This document shows, in pieces, positions 36,863 through 45,055 of a stretch of 64,000 nt of DNA; within the stretch, counting starts at the first letter, position 1; every line of letters starts with the position of its first letter. A program made the position numbers and the translations under genes. Source of the stretch: Lentisphaerales bacterium (GTDB lineage Bacteria > Verrucomicrobiota > Lentisphaeria > Lentisphaerales > Lentisphaeraceae); the NCBI GenBank assembly GCA_022446985.1, contig JAKVBD010000005.1, forward strand, positions 1 through 64,000, read 5' to 3'. The notes under the pieces were generated by a model that worked only from the letters and a program-made list of their open reading frames with translations, did not search any database and was not told where the DNA came from.

Positions 36863-38095
36863 ATGAACACACTTCACCTAAAAGGTTTGATTCAGGAAAT
36901 TAAGCAAAGCGAAGAGAAAGAAAAGCTTGAAACCAGAATTAAAGAATTAAGCAGTTTATCCGGTGAAGCGTCAAATGAAGCAGTGAACTTAGAACTGCAT
37001 GATTTGAAAGAAAAGCTCAGTCAGCTTGAGATCGAAGAAAGCAAAAGAGCAGAGAAAAGCCTGCAGGAAATTTTCCTAGAGTACTACCCTTATATCCGCA
37101 AATGTTTGCAGCAGCGTAAGTGCCCGGCGGACATCATCGATGATTTAACGCAAAATGCAGCTATCCGAATTCAGAGAAGTTTACGGCGTAATCGTTTTAA
37201 GGAAGTGAGCATGAAGGGTTTTTTAGCCTGGATGCGCACTATAGTTCACCATACCTGGGCAGATCATTGGGAGCAGCAGCGCCGTTTGCAGCAAATTCGC
37301 GAAGCTGAGTATCAGCGGTATACTGACCATGATTCGTGGGCGATCCGCAAGGACTGTTTTGTTGATGGTGATTTGGTCTCACTCATTTTCCCTCGTGCAG
37401 TTCGCAAGGTTTTTGAAGAAGTGACTTCTTTGACTTACCGTTCCGTTTGTATGCGAATAATTGAAGGCCGTTCGCCATTAGAGGTTTCCGAAGAGCTCGG
37501 TATAAGTTCAGATGTAGTTGATAAGCAAAAAAGCCGTTTTAAGACCAAGTTAGTCAGAACAATTGAAACGCTTTATCGAGAAATGAATTCCCGTTTGGAA
37601 GATACTATTCCGGATACTCCAGTTTTTCGCAAAATCCTTGGTCGCCAGGTCGATGAGATTTTTAATAACGATCAATTACAGCCATTGACTGTTTCAGTTT
37701 CACCTGAAATCAGTGGACGATTGCAGTGGGTTCAAGAACAGTTGGGACGCGTTGATGTTCCTGAAGAGGGCGATTGGCTGGTTGTTTTTTATGAAGATAA
37801 GGTCGAAAAATTTCGCTTGTCGGATGGCATCGGCATAGGAGCCCGCAGTGGTTTCCGTGAAGGTAATAGAATTGTTCTTGAGTATGGCGACGACGCTGGC
37901 TTGTCCGGTTTGCATGCTATGTTTGAAAAAGATGGTGACTTCTGGATGGTTGTTGATCAGCACAGCACAAATGGTGTCATGAGAAACAACAAAAAGGTCG
38001 TCAAGGATTACCTTAACGACCGGGATGTTTTACAAATGGGGCTGGTGACGATGATCTACTCCGCCGACTCAGCCAAAGCAACTGGCGAAGACTAG
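36863..38095 (+). CDS. ECF-like sigma factor fused to a C-terminal FHA domain
   Basis: A 410-aa protein. Residues 1-65 are a charged coiled coil. Region sigma-2 follows at about 66-140 (EIFLEYYPYIRKCLQQRKCP, DIIDDLTQNAAIRIQRSL, MKGFLAWMRTIVHHTWADHW). Sigma-4 is at about 180-240 (LTYRSVCMRIIEGRSPLEVS, EELGISSDVVDKQKSRFKTK). After a linker the last ~90 residues are an FHA domain: GIGARSGFREGNRIVLE, then LSGLHAMFEKDGDFWMVVDQ and HSTNGVMRNNKKVV. The S..H and N-G of the phosphothreonine pocket are present. It is divergent from a Ser/Thr kinase gene, so kinase phosphorylation could control the sigma factor through the FHA domain. It shares its TAG in a CTAG palindrome with the convergent cheY-like gene. 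Confidence 0.85.
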   Translation: MNTLHLKGLIQEIKQSEEKEKLETRIKELSSLSGEASNEAVNLELHDLKEKLSQLEIEESKRAEKSLQEIFLEYYPYIRKCLQQRKCPADIIDDLTQNAAIRIQRSLRRNRFKEVSMKGFLAWMRTIVHHTWADHWEQQRRLQQIREAEYQRYTDHDSWAIRKDCFVDGDLVSLIFPRAVRKVFEEVTSLTYRSVCMRIIEGRSPLEVSEELGISSDVVDKQKSRFKTKLVRTIETLYREMNSRLEDTIPDTPVFRKILGRQVDEIFNNDQLQPLTVSVSPEISGRLQWVQEQLGRVDVPEEGDWLVVFYEDKVEKFRLSDGIGIGARSGFREGNRIVLEYGDDAGLSGLHAMFEKDGDFWMVVDQHSTNGVMRNNKKVVKDYLNDRDVLQMGLVTMIYSADSAKATGED

Positions 38096-38460
38096 GGTAT
38101 ATACTTCGACACTTTCTTTTGTAAATCTTCTGGTGTGAATGGTTTCACAACGTAGTTGGATGCACCACTTTTAATAGCTTCCATGACCTGTTCTTTGTCG
38201 GCCACAGATGTACACATAACGATTGGAATGTTATTTGAGTTTGGATCAGCTCTAACAACCTTGAGAACTTCAAGGCCACCCATTTCCGGCATATTCATAT
38301 CCAGCATAACCAGGTTATAGCGATAGTTCTCGGCTTGTAGTTTATCGACACCTTCTTTGCCGTTTGGGGCTTCATCGATGTCTTCGATACCAAGTGAGTT
38401 CAACGCTCTTCGTTGAATTTTTCTCATTGTTGTGGAGTCGTCGATCAGTAGTACTCTCAT
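38092..38460 (-). CDS. CheY-like single-domain response regulator
   Basis: A 122-aa receiver domain with no output domain. The acidic pocket is LLIDDS (DD), the phosphoacceptor is D in MLDMNMPEMGG, the conserved threonine is in MCTSV and the lysine in VVKPF. The start is ATG 38460; an ATG-free extension upstream in frame overlaps the preceding gene and is rejected. AGAGG lies 7 bases upstream. It is 2 bases downstream of a CheX-like gene, which encodes a likely CheY-P phosphatase, so the pair can form a phosphorylation cycle. It is not next to a histidine kinase or flagellar genes. Confidence 0.9.
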   Translation of the reverse strand: MRVLLIDDSTTMRKIQRRALNSLGIEDIDEAPNGKEGVDKLQAENYRYNLVMLDMNMPEMGGLEVLKVVRADPNSNNIPIVMCTSVADKEQVMEAIKSGASNYVVKPFTPEDLQKKVSKYIP

Positions 38461-38462
38461 TT

Positions 38463-38924
38463 TTATACCTCTTTTAATGTTGCACCAAGTGTAAATTCTC
38501 CAAATGCTTCGGTCTTCATAGTTATGAACAACCATGGCGCATCTTCATTGCCATGAATTCTTTGTTTTTCCCCCAATAAGATCGTTGGTAATCCCAGTCC
38601 TGTTTTAAATTTAAATCTTGCTGCAGCTGCCCCGGCGATAATATTGGCAATTTCTTCTATGCCATCCAGAACATCATCATCTACTTCTGTCAGCTCTGTA
38701 TACAAAAATTTTGAAACTGTCTTCATGGCATTTTCCTGAGACATACTGACTAGCAGCGAACCCAGGCCGTCGCCATTGAAGCCAATAAGAGCAGTGACGT
38801 CATGAACGCTTATAATACCAGTCTGGGTATATCTCTCACCGACTTTTACAGGAACATTGCCAAGCATCTTTTCATATGTATGAACTGTAGCTTCTATACA
38901 GTCCTGTAAATAATCAAAGTTCAT
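38463..38924 (-). CDS. CheX-like chemotaxis phosphatase
   Basis: A 153-aa CheC/CheX/FliY-family protein. The helix DDDVLDGIEEIANIIAGAAA carries the ExxN catalytic signature (E then N three residues on) that positions water to hydrolyse CheY-P. TGIISVHDVTALIGFNGDG and GEFTLGATL are the paired beta-strand regions of the fold. Only one ExxN motif is seen, as in CheX, which works as a dimer. The start is ATG 38924. It precedes the cheY-like gene by 2 bases, so both are one transcript from 38925-39204. Confidence 0.82.
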   Translation of the reverse strand: MNFDYLQDCIEATVHTYEKMLGNVPVKVGERYTQTGIISVHDVTALIGFNGDGLGSLLVSMSQENAMKTVSKFLYTELTEVDDDVLDGIEEIANIIAGAAAARFKFKTGLGLPTILLGEKQRIHGNEDAPWLFITMKTEAFGEFTLGATLKEV

Positions 38925-39000
38925 AGTCTCCTCTTCTTTCTCACATTAGCGCATGAGGCATAAGCGCAGCAATGATACCAATTTCGTGTCGGTTAAAGAA

Positions 39001-39022
39001 AACTATCAGAACTTTGATAGTT
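39001..39022. other. Hairpin in the CheX upstream region
   Basis: AACTATCA/TGATAGTT, an 8-bp perfect inverted repeat with a six-base centre, lies 77 bp upstream of the CheX start in the divergent intergenic region. It may be an operator; its role is unknown. Confidence 0.5.
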
Positions 39023-39204
39023 ATTTATGAAAATTAATTGTAGGTGAGCTGTATTTGTATACATAAACATAGCGGAGTGTAGTGATTCGCGACTATGTTG
39101 TTTATTTATTTTTATTTGTTTATTTATGTTGTTAAAAGGGGGCATTGCGGATGTGACTATATCTATTACATTGTCAATGTTTTAAATTTTGGCAGGACTC
39201 GCTT

Positions 39205-41298
39205 TTGAAGGCATTAACGGATTTTTGTAATCAGATTCTTTATAGTGAATCTCTTAATGATAAGCTGGAGATATGTGAATCTCTTGATTTTGACACCTTG
39301 CAGCCTTTAAAGAATATTCCAGATTTACCGGCGCGTTCCGCAGAATTATCTTTTAATTATCGCCCACCAGTAGTTTTACCTTCTGTTAATGATCTTGAAG
39401 ATGAAAAGCAGCGTGGTATTCTTTTGCATTTCTTCTTAAATCACGAGCTTCTGGCACTGGAGCTCATGGCTTTGATCTTACTGCGTTTTCCTGAAGCTCC
39501 GGTGTCTTTCCGAAAAGGCCTTGTGAAAACCATGAAAGATGAGCAGCAGCATGCGACTTTGTATTTAAAGCTTATGCGTCAGTTCGGTGTAGAGGCGGGT
39601 GATGTACCGATGAATAAGTTTTTCTGGGATGCTTTAGCCAAATCGGATACACTACAAAAGTTTGTTGCCGGTATGAGTCTTACTTTTGAACAGGCAAATC
39701 TTGATTTCTCCTTATATTTCAAAAAAGCTTTTGAGACAATTGGCGATTTAGCAACAGCTGAGGTCCTTCAGAAGGTTTACGATGATGAAATTACCCATGT
39801 TTGTCATGGTTTAAGCTGGTTCAGGCGCTGGAAGCAAAAAGGTATCAGTGATTGGGAAGAGTATGCGAAAATTTTAGAAATTCCATTATCTCCTTCGCGA
39901 GGTAAGGGACCCTTGTTCGATGTGCAAGGCCGTCGTCAGGCTGGCTTCGATGATGAATTTATAAATCAAATGAAAGTAACGTCTATGTCACGCGGTCGTT
40001 CTCCCGATGTTTTTATTTTTCATGGGTTTACTGAGGTTTCAATTGCTGAGGGCAGCTCTTTTAATTTCCCGAAGTGGGGAAGGGTGTTAGAACAGGAGAT
40101 GAGTTTACTCCCGTTAGTTTTTTGTCGCCAGGATGACTTACTTTTAAGCTGGGGAGATGTTTCAGTCGAGCATTTACAAAAGCTTCAAGCCAGCGGCCTA
40201 ACGGTTCCGGAAGTTGTGACATGTCATTTTGATGAAGCTGTTAAGCCTTTGCATAAGAGGCATGCTGGGTCATTAAGGCCTTGGGGCTGGAGTCCGTATA
40301 TTCACCATAAATTACAACCGTTGTTGAAACAAAATGAGAAGTTGTCTGGTTGGCAGGCAAGTTATAAAAATCTTTTTTCTAAAAGCTTTGCGGTTGATTT
40401 AGCCAGACTTTTAAAAGCTGAAAATGCTCACATTTGGCTCGCAGAGTGTGATGTGGAGACTGAGCTTTGCAATAACTTTGCAGAAGTTAAAGAAGCGGTT
40501 GAAAGGTTTATCGAGGAAGGTTGGAAGAGTGTTGTCATTAAAGCACCTTTAGGAGCTTCCGGTCGAAGTATGCGGCGCATTTTGGATGGGGAAATTACAG
40601 AAGTACAGCATTCACAAATTATTGCATTATTCAAGAATTCTGATGAGCTTTTGGTTGAGCCCTGGGTAGAAAGGGCGTTGGATTTTTCGTTGCACTTTGA
40701 TATTTCAGAAGAGGTGAAATTTAAGGGAGTCACACGACTTTTAAATGATGAACGAGGTCAATACTCTGGAAGTTTGTTTGGGAATCCCTGGCGTGAAGTA
40801 GATAAGGACTGTTTGAAAATACTCCACTCTGCTACGAAGAGGGGAATTAATGGTTTTGGTGATTGGTTGGCGAAGTATTTATCTGAAAAGCTTAAAGCTT
40901 GTGCTTATAGAGGGCCATTAGGAATTGATTGCTTCATTTATAAGAACAGGGAAGGGGATTTAAAAGTAAGACCTCTTGTAGAAATGAATTTCAGGCATAC
41001 GATGGGCAGGGTGGCTCTTGGTTTTGAAAAGTTCCTTAAGCCTGGCAGGACAGGAAGGCTCAGTATCCTCAGTCTCAAAAGTAAAAGACAAAAGTATTTA
41101 AGGGGGCGCATGGAGAACCTCAGTCAAGAGATTCCGGATCTGACTGATAATGGTATGTGGAATAAGGGAGTCTTGATGTTGAATGAATACTCAGAGAAAT
41201 TGAATTTTCCGATATTAGTTGCAGTTGGCAACAATGGTCAAGAATGCGAAGAATTGGTTTTTGGTCAGGAACCGCCAGTCAAAGCCGGCGGCTCATAA
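39205..41298 (+). CDS. DUF455 ferritin-like domain fused to an ATP-grasp-like domain
   Basis: A 697-aa protein with two parts. Residues ~1-250 match DUF455: FLNHELLALELMALILLRFP and MKDEQQHATLYLKLMRQFGV carry E..E/H-type metal ligands of a ferritin-like four-helix bundle, and DDEITHVCHGLSWF is the second ligand pair. The C-terminal ~400 residues hold an ATP-grasp-like core: WKSVVIKAPLGASGRSMRRI (nucleotide-binding strand/loop), ELLVEPWVERALDFSLHFDI, and YRGPLGIDCFIYK with a final VEMNFRHTMGR. Function is unknown; it could be a ligase acting with a di-iron domain. The start TTG 39205 is preceded by AGGA. No ATG gives the full DUF455 start. It ends 5 bases before the convergent small gene. Confidence 0.8.
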   Translation: MKALTDFCNQILYSESLNDKLEICESLDFDTLQPLKNIPDLPARSAELSFNYRPPVVLPSVNDLEDEKQRGILLHFFLNHELLALELMALILLRFPEAPVSFRKGLVKTMKDEQQHATLYLKLMRQFGVEAGDVPMNKFFWDALAKSDTLQKFVAGMSLTFEQANLDFSLYFKKAFETIGDLATAEVLQKVYDDEITHVCHGLSWFRRWKQKGISDWEEYAKILEIPLSPSRGKGPLFDVQGRRQAGFDDEFINQMKVTSMSRGRSPDVFIFHGFTEVSIAEGSSFNFPKWGRVLEQEMSLLPLVFCRQDDLLLSWGDVSVEHLQKLQASGLTVPEVVTCHFDEAVKPLHKRHAGSLRPWGWSPYIHHKLQPLLKQNEKLSGWQASYKNLFSKSFAVDLARLLKAENAHIWLAECDVETELCNNFAEVKEAVERFIEEGWKSVVIKAPLGASGRSMRRILDGEITEVQHSQIIALFKNSDELLVEPWVERALDFSLHFDISEEVKFKGVTRLLNDERGQYSGSLFGNPWREVDKDCLKILHSATKRGINGFGDWLAKYLSEKLKACAYRGPLGIDCFIYKNREGDLKVRPLVEMNFRHTMGRVALGFEKFLKPGRTGRLSILSLKSKRQKYLRGRMENLSQEIPDLTDNGMWNKGVLMLNEYSEKLNFPILVAVGNNGQECEELVFGQEPPVKAGGS

Positions 41299-41303
41299 AG
41301 CTT

Positions 41304-41657
41304 TTACTTGCGGAACCCAAGTTCCCAAGTGTAGTACTCAGGATCTAGTGATTTTAGTGGTTCTTTCAGCTTTGCTAATTCTTCGGCATTTCCATGAATT
41401 TCGAAGCGGAAAAGCTCTGAAATGGTGAGCGCTTCATCGATAAGTTCGCCGACATTTTCGATATGAGCGAGAACGCCTTCTGCACCCTCGTAGCCTTCGC
41501 GGCAATGCATGACATTTCCATTAAAGCAGAAGCCGTAGTAAAGGCATTTGTCCTCAGTTTTAGTTTTTTCGATAAATGTTTCGCAAAGCTTTTTCATATC
41601 CTCAAGCTTACCTTCGTGAATTTGAAAGTAAGGTACAATTGAACAAACGTTATCCAT
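41304..41657 (-). CDS. ABM-like small protein
   Basis: A 117-aa protein with the ferredoxin-like pattern of antibiotic-biosynthesis-monooxygenase (ABM) relatives: VPYFQIHEGKLEDMKKLCET at the start, KCLYYGFCFNGNVMHCREGY in the middle, and SELFRFEIHGNAEELAKLKE. ABM-like proteins often are small dimers of unknown or degradative function. Cysteines cluster in CLYYGFCFNGNVMHC. AGAGG precedes the ATG at 41657. It is convergent with the DUF455 fusion. Confidence 0.65.
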   Translation of the reverse strand: MDNVCSIVPYFQIHEGKLEDMKKLCETFIEKTKTEDKCLYYGFCFNGNVMHCREGYEGAEGVLAHIENVGELIDEALTISELFRFEIHGNAEELAKLKEPLKSLDPEYYTWELGFRK

Positions 41658-41719
41658 GCTTTTTCCTCTTAAAATAAATGACGCTAAAATTAGGAAACTA
41701 TAGCTAATACCAAATTGTG

Positions 41720-41743
41720 TATTTGGCTAGAGGTAGCCAAATA
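41720..41743. other. Perfect 10-bp hairpin
   Basis: TATTTGGCTA-GAGG-TAGCCAAATA is a perfect stem-loop in the 352-bp gap between the ABM-like gene and bpt. It lacks a T tail, so it is more likely a regulatory or repeat element than a terminator. Confidence 0.65.
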
Positions 41744-41809
41744 ATTACGGGAGCTTTGGGGTATTTTTTCGACAGGATCACATGATTGTGGAAAGATTTA
41801 TTGGAGAGA

Positions 41810-41868
41810 TTTTTTTATGGAGGGACGCTTAAAAAAATAATCACACTCGCTTATACTTCGCTCGAGAC
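41810..41868 (+). repeat. Dispersed ~60-bp repeat, copy B
   Basis: ATTTTTTTATGGAGGGACGC, an AT spacer, then TCACACTCGCTTATACTTCG and CTCGAGAC resembles the minus-strand copy at 22921-22980 (about 80% by eye). CGACAGGATCACATGATT lies 5' and TATCCTGTCTAA lies 3' of it, inverted to each other, at 41769-41786 and 41911. Confidence 0.65.
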
Positions 41869-42009
41869 GGAGAGCTTGCGGAGTTTTTGTTGATCTATTT
41901 TTCTATTGTTATCCTGTCTAATTAATTAGAAAGATTTCGCATTGATAAAGGGTGCATGCTGGAATTTCATAGGGGAGGACTGCATAATTAAAGAAAAGAG
42001 GAGTCATTC

Positions 42010-42708
42010 ATGATAAAAATGCAGGGGCATGAAATTTCACAGGAATTTGACTGTCCGTATATTGTCACAAATAAGGCGTGCAATGAGCATTTTTTTGCCA
42101 TGGACCTCACAGCAGATGAATTATCTATTTATCTGCAAACAGGTTGGCGTAAGTTTGGCTGGTACTACTTCCGACCTAATTGTCATGGCTGTAAAGCCTG
42201 TGTGCCTTTACGGGTATTGGCACAAGAGTTTAAACCTTCTAAGAGCCAACGCAAAGTGTTGCGCAAAAATGAAAAAACAGAGTTCAAGGTTTGTGATTTA
42301 GAGTATCGCGATGAGATTTTTGAATTGTATAAGAAGCATTCTGAAGTTCGCTTTGAACAACCGGTTAATAAAAAAGAGTTTATAGAAACACACTATTTCC
42401 CTTCATGCCCGTCTTTTCAGACCGAGTATTTTATTGATGGTAAGCTGATCGCAGTTGGCTTTTTAGATCAGAGTTCTGAGGGGCTGAGCAGTGTTTATTT
42501 TATCTACGATACAGACTATACCTACTTAAGTCCGGGAGTCTTCAGCATCTTATGTGAAGTGGACTTGGCTAAGCGATTGAATTTCTCTTACTATTATCTT
42601 GGTTATTGGATCAAGGAAAATAAGTCTATGGAGTACAAAAACCGGTACTACCCTCATGAAATCTATGACTGGCATGCAGAAGACTGGAAGCGCTGCGAGA
42701 AAAATTAA
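42010..42708 (+). CDS. bpt: Leucyl/arginyl-tRNA-protein transferase, Bpt family
   Basis: A 232-aa aminoacyl-tRNA-protein transferase of the ATE1/Bpt family, which adds leucine to N-terminal aspartate or glutamate and so makes substrates for the ClpS-ClpAP N-degron pathway. The motif WRKFGWYYFRPNCHGCKACV carries the paired cysteines CxxC typical of the family. KPSKSQRKVLRKN and RFEQPVNKKEFIETHYFPSC follow, and the C-terminal catalytic fold ends YLGYWIKENKSMEYKNRYYP. AGAGG stands before ATG 42010. It ends in a TTAA palindrome shared with the convergent J-like gene. Confidence 0.92.
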   Translation: MIKMQGHEISQEFDCPYIVTNKACNEHFFAMDLTADELSIYLQTGWRKFGWYYFRPNCHGCKACVPLRVLAQEFKPSKSQRKVLRKNEKTEFKVCDLEYRDEIFELYKKHSEVRFEQPVNKKEFIETHYFPSCPSFQTEYFIDGKLIAVGFLDQSSEGLSSVYFIYDTDYTYLSPGVFSILCEVDLAKRLNFSYYYLGYWIKENKSMEYKNRYYPHEIYDWHAEDWKRCEKN

Positions 42709-44405
42709 GACTTGTGGATGCCTGCTATTGCCCCAAGGGAAATTGCATAATCATTGCCAATGCCAATCTGTAAATAGGAACACTGAATATTGCTGTTTTC
42801 ATAATTATTTATGCATTTAGTGAGGTCTTCTTCAGAAATAGAATTTTCTGCTAAAAAGTGAACCAGAGGCCGCCGCAGTTTTTCGTACTGTTTTAAACTC
42901 ATATTTATACTGCGCTTGTCGTAAAAACTTTGGCACTTAGCCCAAACTAGCTTATATGGTTTAAGTGTTAAAAGCGGTATGATGATCAACATGACTAATG
43001 TAAACATGGCGGTGGAGTCTTCAGAGTATGTGCCTGTTAAACTAAAAAGCACCAAAGCGCAGCGCAGTAAGCAGAGCGCAATACCAGCAAAAATAGTGAT
43101 TTTAGTTAGAGTTTTGAAGAACATCAGTAAGCCCATAAGTTGCGGAATGCTGTCGTACTTCCCGGCATTTAATTTTTGCAGGAAATGGTAAACGGTGAGA
43201 GTATTGTCTGTTTCATCTGGCTGAATATTGCGTGAGAAGTGGAAGTCTTGTGAAATCATTGACAAAATGCGGTACGCTGGCTGTATGTGTTGGCTTTCGG
43301 AGTTCAGGTTGTCGACTAGAAAATCTTGTTGACGGAATTTTTTCATGAGCTCATAAAAGCAGTTTTCAGCCTGCAGACCAGGAGTTTCCTGGTAGGTTTG
43401 AATGCACTGTATAAGCTCTTGCTTTAAATATTTTTCGTGGTCCTTATAATCTTTGAGACTAGCGACAAAAGAAGTCAGTAGTTCTATGTAATCGAGCTTT
43501 TCGTCAAGGTAGTCATTTTCAAGTGAAAGAAATTCATTGATGTATTGTATCTTGTCATTTCGCCATTTTTCCGAAATTCTGAAGAAGTAGCGGTGGATGA
43601 GTCGGCAGTAGAAAATTGATGAGTCGTGTTTTTCATCGAAAGAGAGTCGATTTTCGCAGCGTTCCAATAATTCGATGAACTCTTTAAAGCTGAATTTACA
43701 CAGGTATTTGTGCAGTAGTAACTCGCAGTTGTAGTAAAAACCTCCAAGGCAAGAGGCGAGTCTGAGAAGTGTGGACTCAAGTAATTCTTTAGGCATGTCC
43801 TCTCGAAGGATATAACGCAGGGTTTGTTCTATGAGCGGTTCATCGGGGTATTTTTTATAAAGCTCTATAAAACCATCGAGAACCTTTTCCAGTCCTGTAT
43901 CTTTTTCAGTGAGCAGTAGATTGAGAACCTGTTCGCGTATAGATGAAGAGTCCTGCTGCGAAATTTTTTGGCAAACTTCGTGGTAATTATCATCACTCAG
44001 GTGAGCATAGGTTTCGACAAAGGGCGTTTGTTGAATCTCATCTATGGTGTCCTGCAAATCTGGTAACGACTTGTTTTCAGCTTCCTTACCTTGAGTTAAC
44101 TGAATGTTGATCTGTAGATTTTCGCCTTCTTGCGGTAGGCTGAGGAATTCGGCTATTTGAGCTTCCATTTCTTCAGTCAGTTCGACCTTTTTATGGGATT
44201 TTTTGTTTTGTCGATATGGCTTACCATAAGCGAGTTCTTGTTCGAGCTGCTCAAAAGCGGCTCGAATTTTCATAAACTCATCCGGAAATTTTTCGGGCTT
44301 ATACTGTTTTATTTTTTTAGTGTAAGCACGTTTTAAATCTTTCTTGGTAAAGCCGTCAGCAAGTTCAAAAAAATCGTAGGGATCGTTTATATTGAAATCG
44401 CTCAT
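42705..44405 (-). CDS. J-domain-like protein without HPD, membrane anchored
   Basis: A 566-aa protein. Residues 7-60 read DPYDFFELADGFTKKDLKRA then YTKKIKQYKPEKFPDEFMKI, the helix pattern of a J domain, but the HPD tripeptide is replaced by KPE, so it may not stimulate Hsp70 ATPase. A long helical middle and an apparent pair of membrane segments follow at about 440-500 (TKITIFAGIALCLLRCALVL and TAMFTLVMLIIIPLLTL). It begins at ATG 44405, overlapping the stop of the upstream gene by one base (TAATG), so the gene is translationally coupled. The Hsp70 gene lies two genes upstream. E. coli HscC likewise has J-type partners nearby. Confidence 0.8.
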   Translation of the reverse strand: MSDFNINDPYDFFELADGFTKKDLKRAYTKKIKQYKPEKFPDEFMKIRAAFEQLEQELAYGKPYRQNKKSHKKVELTEEMEAQIAEFLSLPQEGENLQINIQLTQGKEAENKSLPDLQDTIDEIQQTPFVETYAHLSDDNYHEVCQKISQQDSSSIREQVLNLLLTEKDTGLEKVLDGFIELYKKYPDEPLIEQTLRYILREDMPKELLESTLLRLASCLGGFYYNCELLLHKYLCKFSFKEFIELLERCENRLSFDEKHDSSIFYCRLIHRYFFRISEKWRNDKIQYINEFLSLENDYLDEKLDYIELLTSFVASLKDYKDHEKYLKQELIQCIQTYQETPGLQAENCFYELMKKFRQQDFLVDNLNSESQHIQPAYRILSMISQDFHFSRNIQPDETDNTLTVYHFLQKLNAGKYDSIPQLMGLLMFFKTLTKITIFAGIALCLLRCALVLFSLTGTYSEDSTAMFTLVMLIIIPLLTLKPYKLVWAKCQSFYDKRSINMSLKQYEKLRRPLVHFLAENSISEEDLTKCINNYENSNIQCSYLQIGIGNDYAISLGAIAGIHKS

Positions 44406-45055
44406 TAGAGTACCGACTCTAAAAATTTGATGGCTATCCAAATAAGCACAAAGATCAGGCAACCAACATTTCCGGAGTTATCGTTGCCAGATGTTTTAAA
44501 AAGGCGAAAAGATCGCTTTTTCCCGCTGTTCAGTAGTTCGACTTCATAGAGTGCACTTGTCAATGGAGCTGCTTTTTTTACAGAGTTTATAAACTTCGTA
44601 TGCCACTTTGTCAGGCCTTTACTGCTTTGTAATTTGAGCAGATAATTCTTGCGAATTTTTGTCGATTGCCTTTCGGAGCTGGTATAGAAATTCCGGAAAA
44701 ACTGGATGATGAGAGGTGGAGCTTTTTGGTGTTTGTTAAATACTCTTTCCAGTTGCTGGCGTTCACTGGCAACAGTGATGAGGTTAGAAACCCAGTCTTT
44801 TAATTCAGGGAAATGGTTTTCGGGAAAGTTATCCAGATCTTCAGCTATTTTCTCATTATCCCAAAAAGTGGCTGACAGTTTGTTGAGTTCTTTGGTTAAA
44901 GCCTGTCGCTCGTCTTTATCAACCGGAAAACTGGGGTCGGCCGGCATGATGTTGTAGTGATCTCTTCGAGCGTAAATTAAGTCTTCGACATTTTGTTCCT
45001 CAAGTGCTTTGACTATGTTTTTAAAATAGTCATCGGCACTGTTGCGGGCTGTCAT
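44405..45055 (-). CDS. Unknown protein with C-terminal membrane anchor
   Basis: A 216-aa protein between the Hsp70 and J-like genes. Its N-terminal ~170 residues are helical and charged (DDYFKNIVKALEEQNVEDLI, then ALTKELNKLSATFWDNEKIA). The last 25 form a transmembrane segment (NVGCLIFVLIWIAIKFLESV). I do not recognise the family. Its start overlaps the Hsp70 stop as ATGA and its stop overlaps the J-like start, so the three genes are one coupled operon. It may be the membrane link of the chaperone pair. Confidence 0.72.
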   Translation of the reverse strand: MTARNSADDYFKNIVKALEEQNVEDLIYARRDHYNIMPADPSFPVDKDERQALTKELNKLSATFWDNEKIAEDLDNFPENHFPELKDWVSNLITVASERQQLERVFNKHQKAPPLIIQFFRNFYTSSERQSTKIRKNYLLKLQSSKGLTKWHTKFINSVKKAAPLTSALYEVELLNSGKKRSFRLFKTSGNDNSGNVGCLIFVLIWIAIKFLESVL

